From Kitasatospora fiedleri (lineage in GTDB: Bacteria > Actinomycetota > Actinomycetes > Streptomycetales > Streptomycetaceae): 64,000 bases of DNA. Shown here one piece after another: positions 10,559-19,513 of this stretch; position 1 is the stretch's first letter, and each line of letters opens with the position of its first letter. The position numbers were made by a program, and so were the translations under genes. Under the pieces are notes generated by a model. It searched no databases. It saw nothing but the letters and a program-made list of their open reading frames with translations, and was not told the DNA's origin. The stretch spans positions 1,364,001 through 1,428,000 of the forward strand of contig NZ_OX419519.1 of the NCBI RefSeq assembly GCF_948472415.1, read 5' to 3'.

Positions 10559-10703
10559 GTAAGACCTCACTCAGGGATGAACCGGTGCTATCGGTCTATC
10601 GTAGGCCCGGGGACCCCACGACCCATACGCCACATGGTCCAGGGCCGTCCCCGGCATACGACAATCAGGCCAGCGACCCGGTACGGCAGGAAACGCTGCC
10701 AGC

Positions 10704-11249
10704 CTACGCGGGCGCCCCCTCGGGCGTGAGGGCCACCGGGGGCTCGTCGTCCATCTCGAAGGCCATCGGGAACGGCGCCCGCCCCGCCAGCCGGAAGTAG
10801 CGCACCAGCCGGTGCTCGCGCACCGCCCGCGCCGCCCGCACCGCGTCGTTGTGGAAGCGCCGCGCCATCGGCACCCGGCGCACCGCCTCCACCAGGTCGC
10901 GCACCGCCTCCTCGCCGCCCGGCGCCTCGCGCACCGCGGCGACCTGCGCCGGCTCGTCCAGCACCGCCCGCAGCGCCAGGCTCAGCTCGCTCTCGGCCAC
11001 CTCGCGCTGCTCGTCCTCGGCCTGCCGGGCCGCGTGCGCGGCCTCCAGCAGCAGGATCGACGCGGCCGGGTCGAGCAGCGAGGAGGTGGCCAGCTCCACC
11101 GCCACCGAGGAACGGCGCAGCAGCTGGGCGTCCAGCGAGGCCCGGGCGGCGTCGATCCGGGCGTGCAGCCGGTCGAGCCTGCCCGCCGTCCAGCTCAGGT
11201 AGAGGGCGGAGAGTGCGACGGCCGCAACGGCCCAGATCCAGGTAGCCAC
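10704..11249 (-). CDS. LemA-like single-pass membrane protein
   Basis: 181 residues. An N-terminal hydrophobic segment (WIWAVAAVALSALYLSW) acts as a membrane anchor, followed by a long helical, likely coiled-coil region. The segment ARRFHNDAVRAARAVREH, then VRYFRLAGRAPFPMAFEMDD, matches the LemA pattern (ARRFYNDAV...GFKP..FFE). Function of LemA proteins is poorly known. It follows the tautomerase-like gene on the same strand. Assignment rests on this C-terminal pattern only. Confidence 0.7.
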   Translation of the reverse strand: MATWIWAVAAVALSALYLSWTAGRLDRLHARIDAARASLDAQLLRRSSVAVELATSSLLDPAASILLLEAAHAARQAEDEQREVAESELSLALRAVLDEPAQVAAVREAPGGEEAVRDLVEAVRRVPMARRFHNDAVRAARAVREHRLVRYFRLAGRAPFPMAFEMDDEPPVALTPEGAPA

Positions 11250-11268
11250 GGGGCGCTACGGTACCGGC

Positions 11269-11631
11269 TCAGCCCCCGAGGACGGCCGAGCGGTAGCCGT
11301 CCGGGTCGAGTTCGCCGACCTGGACGGCGGCCTGCACCGGCCCGGCCTCCGCCCCCAGGTACCCGGGCAGCGCCGCCAGCACGGCCTCGCCCAGCGCCGC
11401 CTTGGCCGCGGCGCTGCGGCCCGGGAAGACCTCGAACCCGACCACGACCAGCGCGAAGGTCTCGGCGTCCGCCCCGACCACCGCCTCCTCGGTCCGGCGG
11501 AACCGGGTCGTGCAGCCGGCCGGCCTGGCGTCCAGCAGCTTCACCGCCAGCCGGTTCAGGGCCAGGCCGAAGCCCCGCCGGTCGAAGGCGTCGGCGAGCC
11601 GGTCGCTGTAGTCGACGGTGATCAGCGGCAT
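11269..11631 (-). CDS. 5-carboxymethyl-2-hydroxymuconate isomerase-like (tautomerase) protein
   Basis: 120 residues starting MPLITVDYSDRLADAFDRRG. The N-terminal proline after Met, the small size and the segments LNRLAVKLL and FALVVVGFEVFPGRSAAAK resemble the CHMI branch of the tautomerase superfamily, in which Pro1 is the catalytic base. No homoprotocatechuate degradation genes are nearby, so the substrate is unknown. It lies between pimA and the LemA-like gene and is probably cotranscribed with them. Confidence 0.7.
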   Translation of the reverse strand: MPLITVDYSDRLADAFDRRGFGLALNRLAVKLLDARPAGCTTRFRRTEEAVVGADAETFALVVVGFEVFPGRSAAAKAALGEAVLAALPGYLGAEAGPVQAAVQVGELDPDGYRSAVLGG

Positions 11632-11659
11632 GCGGGGCTCCCTCTCCGGGCGGGGCGGT

Positions 11660-12835
11660 TCACCGGCTCGGACGCGGACGCCGGCCGGACGGTTCGACCT
11701 CCGCCACCGGGGGCCGCCCGTCGGTGACCGTCTCGTACACCGAGAGCACCTCGGCGCCGACCGTCTCCCAGTCGAAGCGCCGCACGTGCCGGGAGGCGGC
11801 CTCGCGCAGCGCCAGCAGCCGCTCCGGGCTGCCCAGCAGCTTGACCGCCGCGGCCGCCAGCGCGTCCGCGTCCTCGACCGGGAACAGCTCGCCGGCCGCG
11901 CCGCCGTCCAGCACCTGGCGGAACGCGTCCAGGTCGCTGGCCAGCACCGGGGCGCCCGCCGACATCGCCTCGACCAGGATGATGCCGAAGGACTCGCCGC
12001 CGGTGTTCGGCGCCACGTACAGGTCGACGCTGCGCAGCAGCCGGGCCTTGTCCCGGTCCGAGACCATGCCGAGGAACTCGACCCGGGCCCGCACCTCGGG
12101 CGCCAGGCCCGCCACCGCCTCCTCCTCGTCGCCCTTGCCGGCCACCAGCAGCCGCACCCCCGGGCGCTCGGCCAGAATCCGCGGCAGCGCGGCCAGCAGC
12201 GTCGGCAGGCCCTTGCGCGGCTCGTTGATCCGGCCGATGAAGCCCATGGTGCCGCCGGGCCCGCCCTCCGCCGCACCGCCCCGCCACGTCGGCTCCGGCT
12301 CGGCGTCCGCGAAGAACCGGACGTCCACGCCGTTCGGGATCACCACCGCGTCGCCGCCCAGGTGCTCGACCAGGGTGCGCCGGGCGTACTCGGACACCGC
12401 GATCCGGGCCGACATCTTCTCCAGGCCCGGCTGCAGGATCGGCGAGGCCGCGATCATCGCCCGCGAGCGCGGGTTGGAGGTGTGGAACGTCCCGACCATC
12501 GGCCCGGTCGCCGCCCACGCCGCCAGCATGGACAGCGACGGCGAGTTCGGCTCGTGCACGTGCAGGATGTCGAACCGGCCCTCGCGCAGCCAGCGCCGCA
12601 CCCGGGCCGCCGACAGGATGCCGAAGCTCAGCCGGGCCACCGACCCGTTGTACGGCACCGCCACCGCCCGCCCCGCCGAGACCACGTACGGCGGCAGCGC
12701 CCGCTCGTCCTCCGCCGGGGCCAGCACCGACACCTCGTGCCCCCGCCGGATCAGGTGCTCCGCCAGGTCCCGGATGTGGAACTGCACGCCGCCCGGCACG
12801 TCCCAGTCGTACGGGCACACCACGCCGATCCTCAC
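11660..12835 (-). CDS. pimA: Phosphatidylinositol alpha-mannosyltransferase PimA
   Basis: GT4 glycosyltransferase that adds the first mannose from GDP-mannose to phosphatidylinositol at the inner membrane face. 391 residues from the GTG at 12835. It matches mycobacterial PimA over its length: RIGVVCPYDWDVPGGVQFHI, VPYNGSVARLSFG, FDILHVHEPNSPSLSML, PNGVDV, EPRKGLPTLL and the donor-site APNTGGESFGIILVEAM. Its start overlaps the stop of the acyltransferase (GTGA), so pgsA-patA-pimA is a coupled operon. Confidence 0.93.
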   Translation of the reverse strand: MRIGVVCPYDWDVPGGVQFHIRDLAEHLIRRGHEVSVLAPAEDERALPPYVVSAGRAVAVPYNGSVARLSFGILSAARVRRWLREGRFDILHVHEPNSPSLSMLAAWAATGPMVGTFHTSNPRSRAMIAASPILQPGLEKMSARIAVSEYARRTLVEHLGGDAVVIPNGVDVRFFADAEPEPTWRGGAAEGGPGGTMGFIGRINEPRKGLPTLLAALPRILAERPGVRLLVAGKGDEEEAVAGLAPEVRARVEFLGMVSDRDKARLLRSVDLYVAPNTGGESFGIILVEAMSAGAPVLASDLDAFRQVLDGGAAGELFPVEDADALAAAAVKLLGSPERLLALREAASRHVRRFDWETVGAEVLSVYETVTDGRPPVAEVEPSGRRPRPSR

Positions 12836-13737
12836 GACCGCACCTGCCGCGGGGTCAGGTCGGCCAGCCACAGCTTCTGCAGCATGTGCCAGTCCACCGC
12901 GTGCTCGCGGATCGCCTCCGCCCACACGTCCGCCATCGCCTGGGTCATCGCGGCGGCCTGCTCCTGCCGCGACCCCTCCCCGGACGGCCGGACCTCCGGG
13001 TGCACCTCGGCCCGCAGCAGCGGCCCGTCGTACCAGAGCGACACCGGGAACAGCGCCGCCCCGGTCCGCTGGGCGAGCGCCGCCGGACCGGCCGGCATCC
13101 GGGTCGGCTCGCCGAAGAAGTCCACCTGGATGCCCGCCTCGGAGAGGTCCCGGTCGCCCACCAGGCAGACCAGCTTCCCCTCCCGCAGCCGCCGCGCCAG
13201 CGTCCCGACCACCGAGACGTCGGAGCCGGTCAGCGCCAGCACCTCCATCCCCAGGCTCTCCCGGTACGCCACGAACCGGTCGAACAGCGACTCCGGCTTC
13301 AGCCGCTCGGCGACCGTGGTGAACGGGAACCCGCCCGCGGACGCGATCCACGCGCCCGCCAGGTCCCAGTTCGCCATGTGCGGCAGCGCCAGCACCGCGC
13401 CGCGGCCCGCCGCCATCGCCTCGTTCAGCTGCTCCAGGCCCTTGACCGTTATGGCACCGGCGATCCGCTCCCGGCTCCAGGTCGGCAGCCGGAACGACTC
13501 CCGCCAGTACCGCAGGTAGGAGCGCATCCCGGCCCGGGACAGCTCCCGCAGCCGGGCCGCGTCCGCGTCCGGGTGGACCCGCGACAGGTTGGCCTCCAAC
13601 TGCCGCACCCCCTTGCCCTGCCGCCGCCACGCCACGTCGGCGATGGTGTCGAACAGGCCGCGGGCCACCGGCTCGGGCAGGTGCTTCAACCCCGCCCACC
13701 CGGCGGCGTAGGCCGCGGCGACCAACCGTTCCCTCAC
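12832..13737 (-). CDS. patA: Phosphatidylinositol mannoside acyltransferase (LpxL/HtrB family)
   Basis: 301-residue lysophospholipid acyltransferase relative with the H-x4-D catalytic motif in LPHMANWDLAG and the downstream VCLVGDRDLSEAGIQVDFFG block. In mycobacteria the gene between pgsA and pimA acylates the mannose of PIMs; the identical context supports that role here. GTG start overlaps the pgsA stop (GTGA), and its own stop overlaps the pimA start. Confidence 0.92.
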   Translation of the reverse strand: MRERLVAAAYAAGWAGLKHLPEPVARGLFDTIADVAWRRQGKGVRQLEANLSRVHPDADAARLRELSRAGMRSYLRYWRESFRLPTWSRERIAGAITVKGLEQLNEAMAAGRGAVLALPHMANWDLAGAWIASAGGFPFTTVAERLKPESLFDRFVAYRESLGMEVLALTGSDVSVVGTLARRLREGKLVCLVGDRDLSEAGIQVDFFGEPTRMPAGPAALAQRTGAALFPVSLWYDGPLLRAEVHPEVRPSGEGSRQEQAAAMTQAMADVWAEAIREHAVDWHMLQKLWLADLTPRQVRS

Positions 13738-14390
13738 TTGACCCCCTCGGCGGCGGCCGCCGCCTCCAGCTCCGCCGACTCCCGGCGCACCGTCAGCATC
13801 CGCTGCGCCACCGTCACCAGACTGCCCGCCGCGACCGCCCACAGGGCGATCGGCAGCAACCACTCGATGTACGGCACCCCGAACGTGTGCAGGCCCGCGA
13901 GCCCGGCCGCGGTCAGGCTGATCACCAGGCGCTCGGCCCGCTCGACCAGCCCCGAGACGTCCACCGGGAAGCCCAGCGCCTCGCCGCGCGCCTTGGTGTA
14001 CGACACCACCTGGCCGCTGGCCAGGCAGAAGACCGACACCGCGCACAGCAGGTCGTTGTTCCCGCCCCCGGCGTACCACATCGCCAGACCGCCGAAGATC
14101 GCCGCGTCGGCGACCCGGTCCAGCGTCGAGTCCAGGAACGCGCCCCACTTGCTGGAGCGGCCCGCCTGGCGGGCCATGTTGCCGTCCACCAGGTCGGAGA
14201 AGATGAACAGCGTGACGGTGATCACGCCCCAGAAGAACTCCCCGCGCGGGAAGAACACCAGCGCGCCGGCCACCGAACCGGCCGTACCGATCAGCGTGAC
14301 CGCGTCCGGACTGACACCCCACCGCAGCAGCATCGCCGCGAACGGGGTGAGGACACGTGTGAAGAAGGCACGCGCGTACTTGTTGAGCAT
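13734..14390 (-). CDS. pgsA: Phosphatidylinositol phosphate synthase (CDP-alcohol phosphatidyltransferase)
   Basis: Transfers the phosphatidyl group from CDP-diacylglycerol to inositol phosphate. 218 residues from the ATG at 14390. The family motif D-x2-DG-x2-AR-x8-G-x3-D-x3-D is complete: DLVDGNMAR then WGAFLDSTLD. About five membrane helices. Neighbours patA and pimA, with HIT and thrS further upstream, match the actinobacterial PIM operon, favouring inositol phosphate over glycerol phosphate as acceptor. Confidence 0.93.
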   Translation of the reverse strand: MLNKYARAFFTRVLTPFAAMLLRWGVSPDAVTLIGTAGSVAGALVFFPRGEFFWGVITVTLFIFSDLVDGNMARQAGRSSKWGAFLDSTLDRVADAAIFGGLAMWYAGGGNNDLLCAVSVFCLASGQVVSYTKARGEALGFPVDVSGLVERAERLVISLTAAGLAGLHTFGVPYIEWLLPIALWAVAAGSLVTVAQRMLTVRRESAELEAAAAAEGVK

Positions 14391-14518
14391 GGCCTTCCGG
14401 TCCGCTCCGCTCCTCGGATTGGCACCCGCGGGCCGCATGCCCCGCCGGGCGGCCGCGCGAATGCACCCGCCCGGCCGGACAATGGTATCCACGCTGATCG
14501 AGCGGCAGGAGGCCAGCC

Positions 14519-16536
14519 ATGCCGGACCGGACGGCCCACACCCCCGCACCGCCCGCCGACCGACCCGACCGGCTCCGCAACGTGGCCCTGGTCGGGGCCG
14601 GCGGAGCCGGGAAGACCACCCTCGCCGAAGCGCTCGCCCGCACCGCCGGCGTCCTGACCAGAGCCGGCACCGTCCCCGACGGCACCACCGCCGCCGACTG
14701 GGAGGACGTCGAGCACCGGCAGCAGCGCTCCGTCCAGCTCGCGCTCCTCCCGCTCCCCTGGCGCGGGCTCAAGGTCAACCTGCTGGACGCCCCCGGTTAC
14801 GCCGACTTCGCCGGCGAACTCCAGGCCGCCCTGCGCGCCGCCGAGGCCGCCCTGTTCGTGCACTCCGCCGCCGACCCCGAAGTCCCCCGCCCGGTCCGCG
14901 CCCTGTGGCAGCGCTGCGAGGACGCCCGCCTCCCCGCGCGATCGTCCTCACCCACCTCACCACCGCCCGGGTCCGCCTCGACGACGTGCTGCGGATGCTC
15001 CAGGACACCCTCGGCACCCCCGACACCGTCCGCCCCCTGCACCACGTCGACCTGCGCGACGGACACCTGCACGGCGCCACCGACCTGCTCACCGGCCGGG
15101 TCTACGGCACCCCCGGGGACGCCCCCGACCTCGACGCCGAACGCGCCCGCCTGGTCGAGGCCCTGGCCGGCGAGGACGACACCCTGCTGGCCCGCTACCT
15201 CGACGGCGCGGGGCTCGACACCGCCGCCCTCACCGCTGGACTGCGCCGCGAACTGCTGGCCGGCACCCTGCACCCCGTCCTCGCCACCGCCCCGACGGCA
15301 CCGGCTGCGACGCCCTGCTCGACCTGGTCGCCGACGCCTTCCCCTCCCCCGCCGACCGCACCGACGGACTCCCCGCCGCCGACCCGGACGCCCCCGTGAC
15401 CGCCCAGGTCGTGCACACCGGCGAGGACCCCTACCTCGGCCGCCTCAGCCTGCTCAAGGTCTTCGCCGGCACCCTGCGCCCCGACACCACCGTCCGGCTC
15501 CCCGACGGCACCGAGGAACGCCTCACCGCCCCGCACAGCCCGCTCGGCCGCCACCTGCGCCCCGTCCCGCAGGCCGTCGCCGGCGACCTCGCCACCGTCA
15601 CCCGGCTCACCGCCGCCCGCACCGGCGACACCCTCACCACCGACCGCCCCGGCCGCACCGTGCTCCCGCCCTGGCCGCTGCCGAGGCCCTGCTCCCCACC
15701 GCCGTCCGGGCCCGCTCCAAGGCCGACGAGGACCGGCTCTCCAGGCCCTCGGCAGGCTCGCCGCCCAGGACCCGGCCCTGCGGGTCGAACAGGACCCCGA
15801 CACCGGCCAACTCGTCCTGTGGTGCACCGGCGAGGCCCACCTCGCCGTCACCCTCGACCGCCTCACCACCCGCCACGGCGTCCACGTCGACACCGTCCCC
15901 TACGAGGTCGCCCTGCGCGAGACCTTCGCCGCCCCCGCCGACGGCCACGGCCGGCACGTCAAGCAGTCCGGCGGCCACGGCCAGTACGCCGTCTGCGACC
16001 TCACCGTCGAACCGCTGCCCGGCGGCGGCTTCGAGTTCGTCGACCGCGTCGTCGGCGGCGCCGTCCCCCGCCACTTCGTGCCCTCGGTCGAGAAGGGCGT
16101 GCGCGCCCAACTCGCCCGCGGCCTGCGCGGCCACCCGATGACCGACGTCAAGGTCACCCTCACCGACGGCAGGGCGCACTCCGTCGACTCCTCCGACGCC
16201 GCCTTCCAGACCGCCGCCGCCCTCGCCCTCAAGGAGGCCGCCGACCACACCGCCGTCGAGGTCCTGGAACCCGTCGACGAGGTGCGCGTCCTGCTCCCCG
16301 ACGAGTACCAGGGCGCCGTGCTCGCCGACCTCTCCGCCCGGCGCGGACACGTCCTGGGCACCGAGATCGGCGGCGAGGGCCTCAGCCTGGTCCGCGCCGA
16401 GGTCCCCGCGCTCGAACTCGCCCGCTACCCGCTCGACCTGCGCTCGCTGTCGCACGGAACCGGCCAGTTCACCCGCGCCTACCTGCGGCACGCCCCGATG
16501 CCCGCCCACCTCGCCGCCCGGCACACCGGCGGCTGA
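14519..16536 (+). CDS. Elongation factor G-like GTPase (four apparent frameshifts)
   Basis: Reads as an EF-G-like protein of about 673 residues if one C is added at each of four short C runs (14932-14935, 15290-15293, 15669-15671, 15741-15742). G1 motif GAGGAGKTT and G3 DAPGYADF are present; the usual G4 NKxD is replaced by an LTHL segment. The C-terminal part (GGHGQYAVCDLTVEPLPGG, FVPSVEKGVRAQLARG, then the EF-G domain V motif RRGHVLG) is in one frame from about 15743. All four breaks shift the same way. It is either a normal second EF-G with sequencing undercalls or a real decaying paralogue; I favour the former. Role unproven. Confidence 0.8.
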
Positions 16537-16548
16537 CCGCGCGGCCGG

Positions 16549-16971
16549 TCAGGAACGCCGCGGCAGCGCGCACGCCGGAGTGCCGCCCGGCATCCGGTCC
16601 CGGTTCCTCGCCACCCAGCGGTAGACCGCGTCCGCCACCGGCCGCACCGGCGCCAGCGCCAACGCCCCGCCGACCCACGCCCACAACCCGCCCGACCGCA
16701 TCAGCAGCCGCGCCACCGCCTGCGCCCCGCCGTACACCCGGCGGTCCGGCGTCACCCACAGCACCTCCCGCTGCGCCCGCTCCGCCGTCACCTCCCCGCC
16801 GGTGAACTCCTCCAGCGCCGCTAGGTCCGCGAACTGGAACGCCACCGCCTCCCAGCCCGCCGAGGACAGGCTCTGTCGCGGGTAGCGCTCCGCCCACCGC
16901 ACGCAGCTGGAACAGAACGCGCAGTCGCCGTCGAAAACCAGCACCGGGCCCGGTGCGTACGCACTCGTCAT
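16549..16971 (-). CDS. DUF393-family thiol-disulfide oxidoreductase-like protein
   Basis: 140 residues from the ATG at 16971. The N-terminal LVFDGDCAFCSSCVRW carries the DUF393 signature DGDC-x2-C, a thioredoxin-like redox motif; LLMRSGGLWAWVGGALALAPVRPVADAVYRWVARNRDR is the usual family C-terminal half. Redox partner unknown. It converges on the EF-G-like gene with 12 nt between stops. Confidence 0.85.
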   Translation of the reverse strand: MTSAYAPGPVLVFDGDCAFCSSCVRWAERYPRQSLSSAGWEAVAFQFADLAALEEFTGGEVTAERAQREVLWVTPDRRVYGGAQAVARLLMRSGGLWAWVGGALALAPVRPVADAVYRWVARNRDRMPGGTPACALPRRS

Positions 16972-17161
16972 GCCGCGATCCTCCACCCCCGCGGCACCGG
17001 CCGACAAACCGGGAGCGTCGAACCCGTCTCCACGGGGCACCATGTCCCCGGAACGGCCGCGCGCGGCCGAGATGTGACCCAGGATCAGCCGATGATCCGC
17101 ACAGTCCCGCCGCCGCACGGTAACCTGCCGCAGATCGACCAGGGGAGAAGGAGCTGCACAG

Positions 17162-18804
17162 GTGACTCAGCTCGACATGACGCCGGGCGCGCAGGTACCG
17201 CGGACGGACGTCGGCAACCAGACCGCGGTCACCCAGGCGTTCTCCTCCGCCGCCTACCGCACCGGCGACGTCAGGGAACTCGAGGCGCTGACCGGCGTCA
17301 CGGTCAAGGACGGCAAGTTCGAGCTGTTCCGCCCCAGCGCCGGCGAGGCGTTCAGCCGCGCCCTGATCGACCGCACCCTCGGCGGCGGCCGCAAACCGCT
17401 GGTCCCCTCGCACGGCACCGACGTCCGGATGGTCGTCGAGCACTGCCTCGCCGCCCAGGACCTGCGCGAGGCCCGGGACCGCAAGCTCTCCGGCCTCAGC
17501 CTGCTGTTCGGCCTGCTGTTCCTGCCCGGCACCCTGGTCTGGCTGGGCGCCTACCAGGTCCGCGCCTGGCTCAGCGGCAAGAGGTCCGCCGGCCTGGACG
17601 GCTTCCTCGGCACCCTGGTCATGCTGCTCGTCTTCGGCCTGGCGCTGGTCCTGGCGTTCTGGCCGCCGTTCCACGGCGTCCTCGGCCTCTACTTCCGGAT
17701 CGTGATGCTCGGCCCGGTCCTCGGCTGGTACCTCGCCAAGCGCACCGTGGTCGACAGCGTCGCCCAGCAGCGCGCCCGCTGGGGCGACCTGGTCGGCGGC
17801 AGCCCGGTCGCCGCCATCGTCCCCAAGGCCGTCCCCAAGGACCACCTCGACAAGAGGGCCAACACCCTCAAGGCCGGCCTGGACCGCCTCAGCGCCGAGC
17901 AGAACACCAACATCCAGCACTACGCCGGGCCCAAGGGCATCCTCGGCATCGGCGCCCGCTGGGCCGAGTGGTCCCTGCGCGAGGACCTCCGCCCCGCCGA
18001 GGGCCACCCCGACTTCCGGGTCTTCCACGTCGCCGACCTGACCCGCCGGATCGCCGACCGCCTCTCCGGCCTGACCAGCAGCGAGGTCCCCAACGGCGGC
18101 CTGCCCAAGCCGATGATCAGCCACTGGGTGGTGCTGGACACCGGCGAGGGCGCCGACGAGATCGGCCGCCCCTCCGGCCCCGACATGGACGGCGACCGGA
18201 TGCGCGACTTCGCCGTCCAGGAACTCGCCAGCAAGCAGAGCTTCGGCTCCGACACCCGGCACCGGATCGCCGTCCAGTTCGTCCTGCACAAGGGCCAGTT
18301 GGTCTCCACCATCGTGATCAACGTGATGGTCCTGGCGCAGAACCTGCAGATCCACGTCACCCCGCACACCCTCGGCCCGATCAACGGCTACTTCACCGGC
18401 AAGCCGAAGACCCCCGAGAAGGACGTCTCCAAGACGCTCCGCTTCTGGGAGACCCGCACCGTCCAGCTCCCGGTCGTCAACGACACCGAGGTGGTCCGCC
18501 AGGCCGTCCGCGCCCCGTTCCACAAGAACCCCGGCCTGCTGAAGTGGCTCGGCGGCGGCATCTCCTTCCCGAACCGCTCTGCCTGCGCCAGGCCTGGGCC
18601 GACCCGACCTGGAACAGCCGCTACAAGTCCGACGACACCATCTACCTGCCCAGCCCGGTCCTCGGCATCATCCACGCCGCCGTCATCGAGTTCCTCGACG
18701 AGCACGACGTCGCCACCGACCGGATCGCCAACCGCTCCAACATGCTGCGCAGCGAGATCCAGGGCGCCCGCCCGTTCCGCGCCGACAAGTACGACGCCGG
18801 CTGA
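17162..18804 (+). CDS. Conserved membrane protein of unknown function (apparent frameshift near 18577)
   Basis: About 548 residues if one C is added near 18577, which joins FPNR to LCLRQAWADPTW. GTG start with GAAGGAG 9 nt upstream. Soluble N-terminus, then hydrophobic segments at about 116-140 and 150-195 (GLLFLPGTLVWLGAYQV; LGTLVMLLVFGLALVLAFW), then a long soluble domain with PMISHWVVLDTG and HRIAVQFVLHKGQLVSTIVI and C-terminal IANRSNMLRSEIQGARPFRAD. I do not recognise the family. A strong hairpin follows the stop. Confidence 0.75.
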
Positions 18805-18824
18805 CCGGCCCGCGAACGGCCGCA

Positions 18825-18852
18825 GGGCGTGCGGGAACCCTCCCGCACGCCC
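18825..18852. terminator. Bidirectional stem-loop between convergent genes
   Basis: Perfect 12-bp stem (18825-18836 with 18841-18852) and a 4-nt loop, located between the converging membrane-protein gene and the HIT gene. Typical Streptomyces terminator without a T tract. Confidence 0.75.
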
Positions 18853-18872
18853 CTGTCCGCGTCCCGGACCGG

Positions 18873-19417
18873 TCAGGCCGGCCACACCTCGGCCAGCACC
18901 TTCCGGGTGTCCGCCAGCAGCTGCGGCAGCACCTTCGTGTGCCCCACCACCGGCATGAAGTTGGTGTCCCCGCCCCAGCGCGGCACCACGTGCTGGTGCA
19001 GGTGCGCGGCGATCCCCGCCCCCGCGGCCGCCCCCTGGTTCATCCCGATGTTGAACCCGTGCGCCCCGAGGCCGCCCGCAGCGCCGTCATCGCCTTCTTG
19101 GTGAACTCCCCGAGCTCCGCCGTCTCCGGCCCGTCCAGCTCGGTGTAGTCCGCGACGTGCCGGTACGGCACCACCATCAAGTGCCCGCCGTTGTACGGGT
19201 ACAGGTTCAGCACCGCGAACACCGACTCGCCCCGCTGCACGATCAGCCCGTCCTCGTCGCTCAGCTTCGGGATCGAGCAGAACGGACAACCGTCGTCGGG
19301 AGCCGGCCCGGTGGGCTTGTTCTCGCCCTGGATGTACGCCATCCGGTGGGGTGTCCACAGGCGACGGAAGCCGTCCGGCTCCCCCACGCCCCGCTGCAGT
19401 TCCGGCTCACTCGTCAT
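18873..19417 (-). CDS. HIT-family hydrolase/AP4A phosphorylase (apparent frameshift near 19066)
   Basis: Nucleotide-binding HIT protein of about 181 residues, matching the actinobacterial diadenosine-tetraphosphate phosphorylase type. The N-terminal frame has RLWTPHRMAYIQG, CPFCSIPKLSDEDGL, VFAVLNLYPYNGGHLMVVPYRH. The C-terminal frame has HGFNIGMNQGAAAGAGIAAH and the catalytic HLHQHVVPRWGGD. One extra base in the run at 19064-19067 joins them. An ATG 12 nt further upstream is also possible. It lies between thrS and pgsA, as in mycobacteria. Confidence 0.9.
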
Positions 19418-19457
19418 GCCCGCCAGCATAAGCGCCGCGGCCCGCGAACAGAGCGGC

Positions 19458-19489
19458 GCGGGGCGGACTCCCGGAGGAGACCGCCCCGC
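19458..19489 (-). terminator. Stem-loop after thrS
   Basis: 9-bp GC stem (19458-19466 with 19481-19489); inside it, CTCC and GGAG can extend the pairing across one mismatch. It lies between thrS and the HIT gene and probably limits read-through. Confidence 0.55.
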
Positions 19490-19513
19490 ACCGCCGCGTC
19501 AGTCCGGCAGGGG

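Noticed and set aside
10289..10562. Plus-strand 90-codon frame inside pdxS
   Set aside because: It lies entirely within the well-conserved pdxS coding sequence on the opposite strand and shows no coding features of its own.
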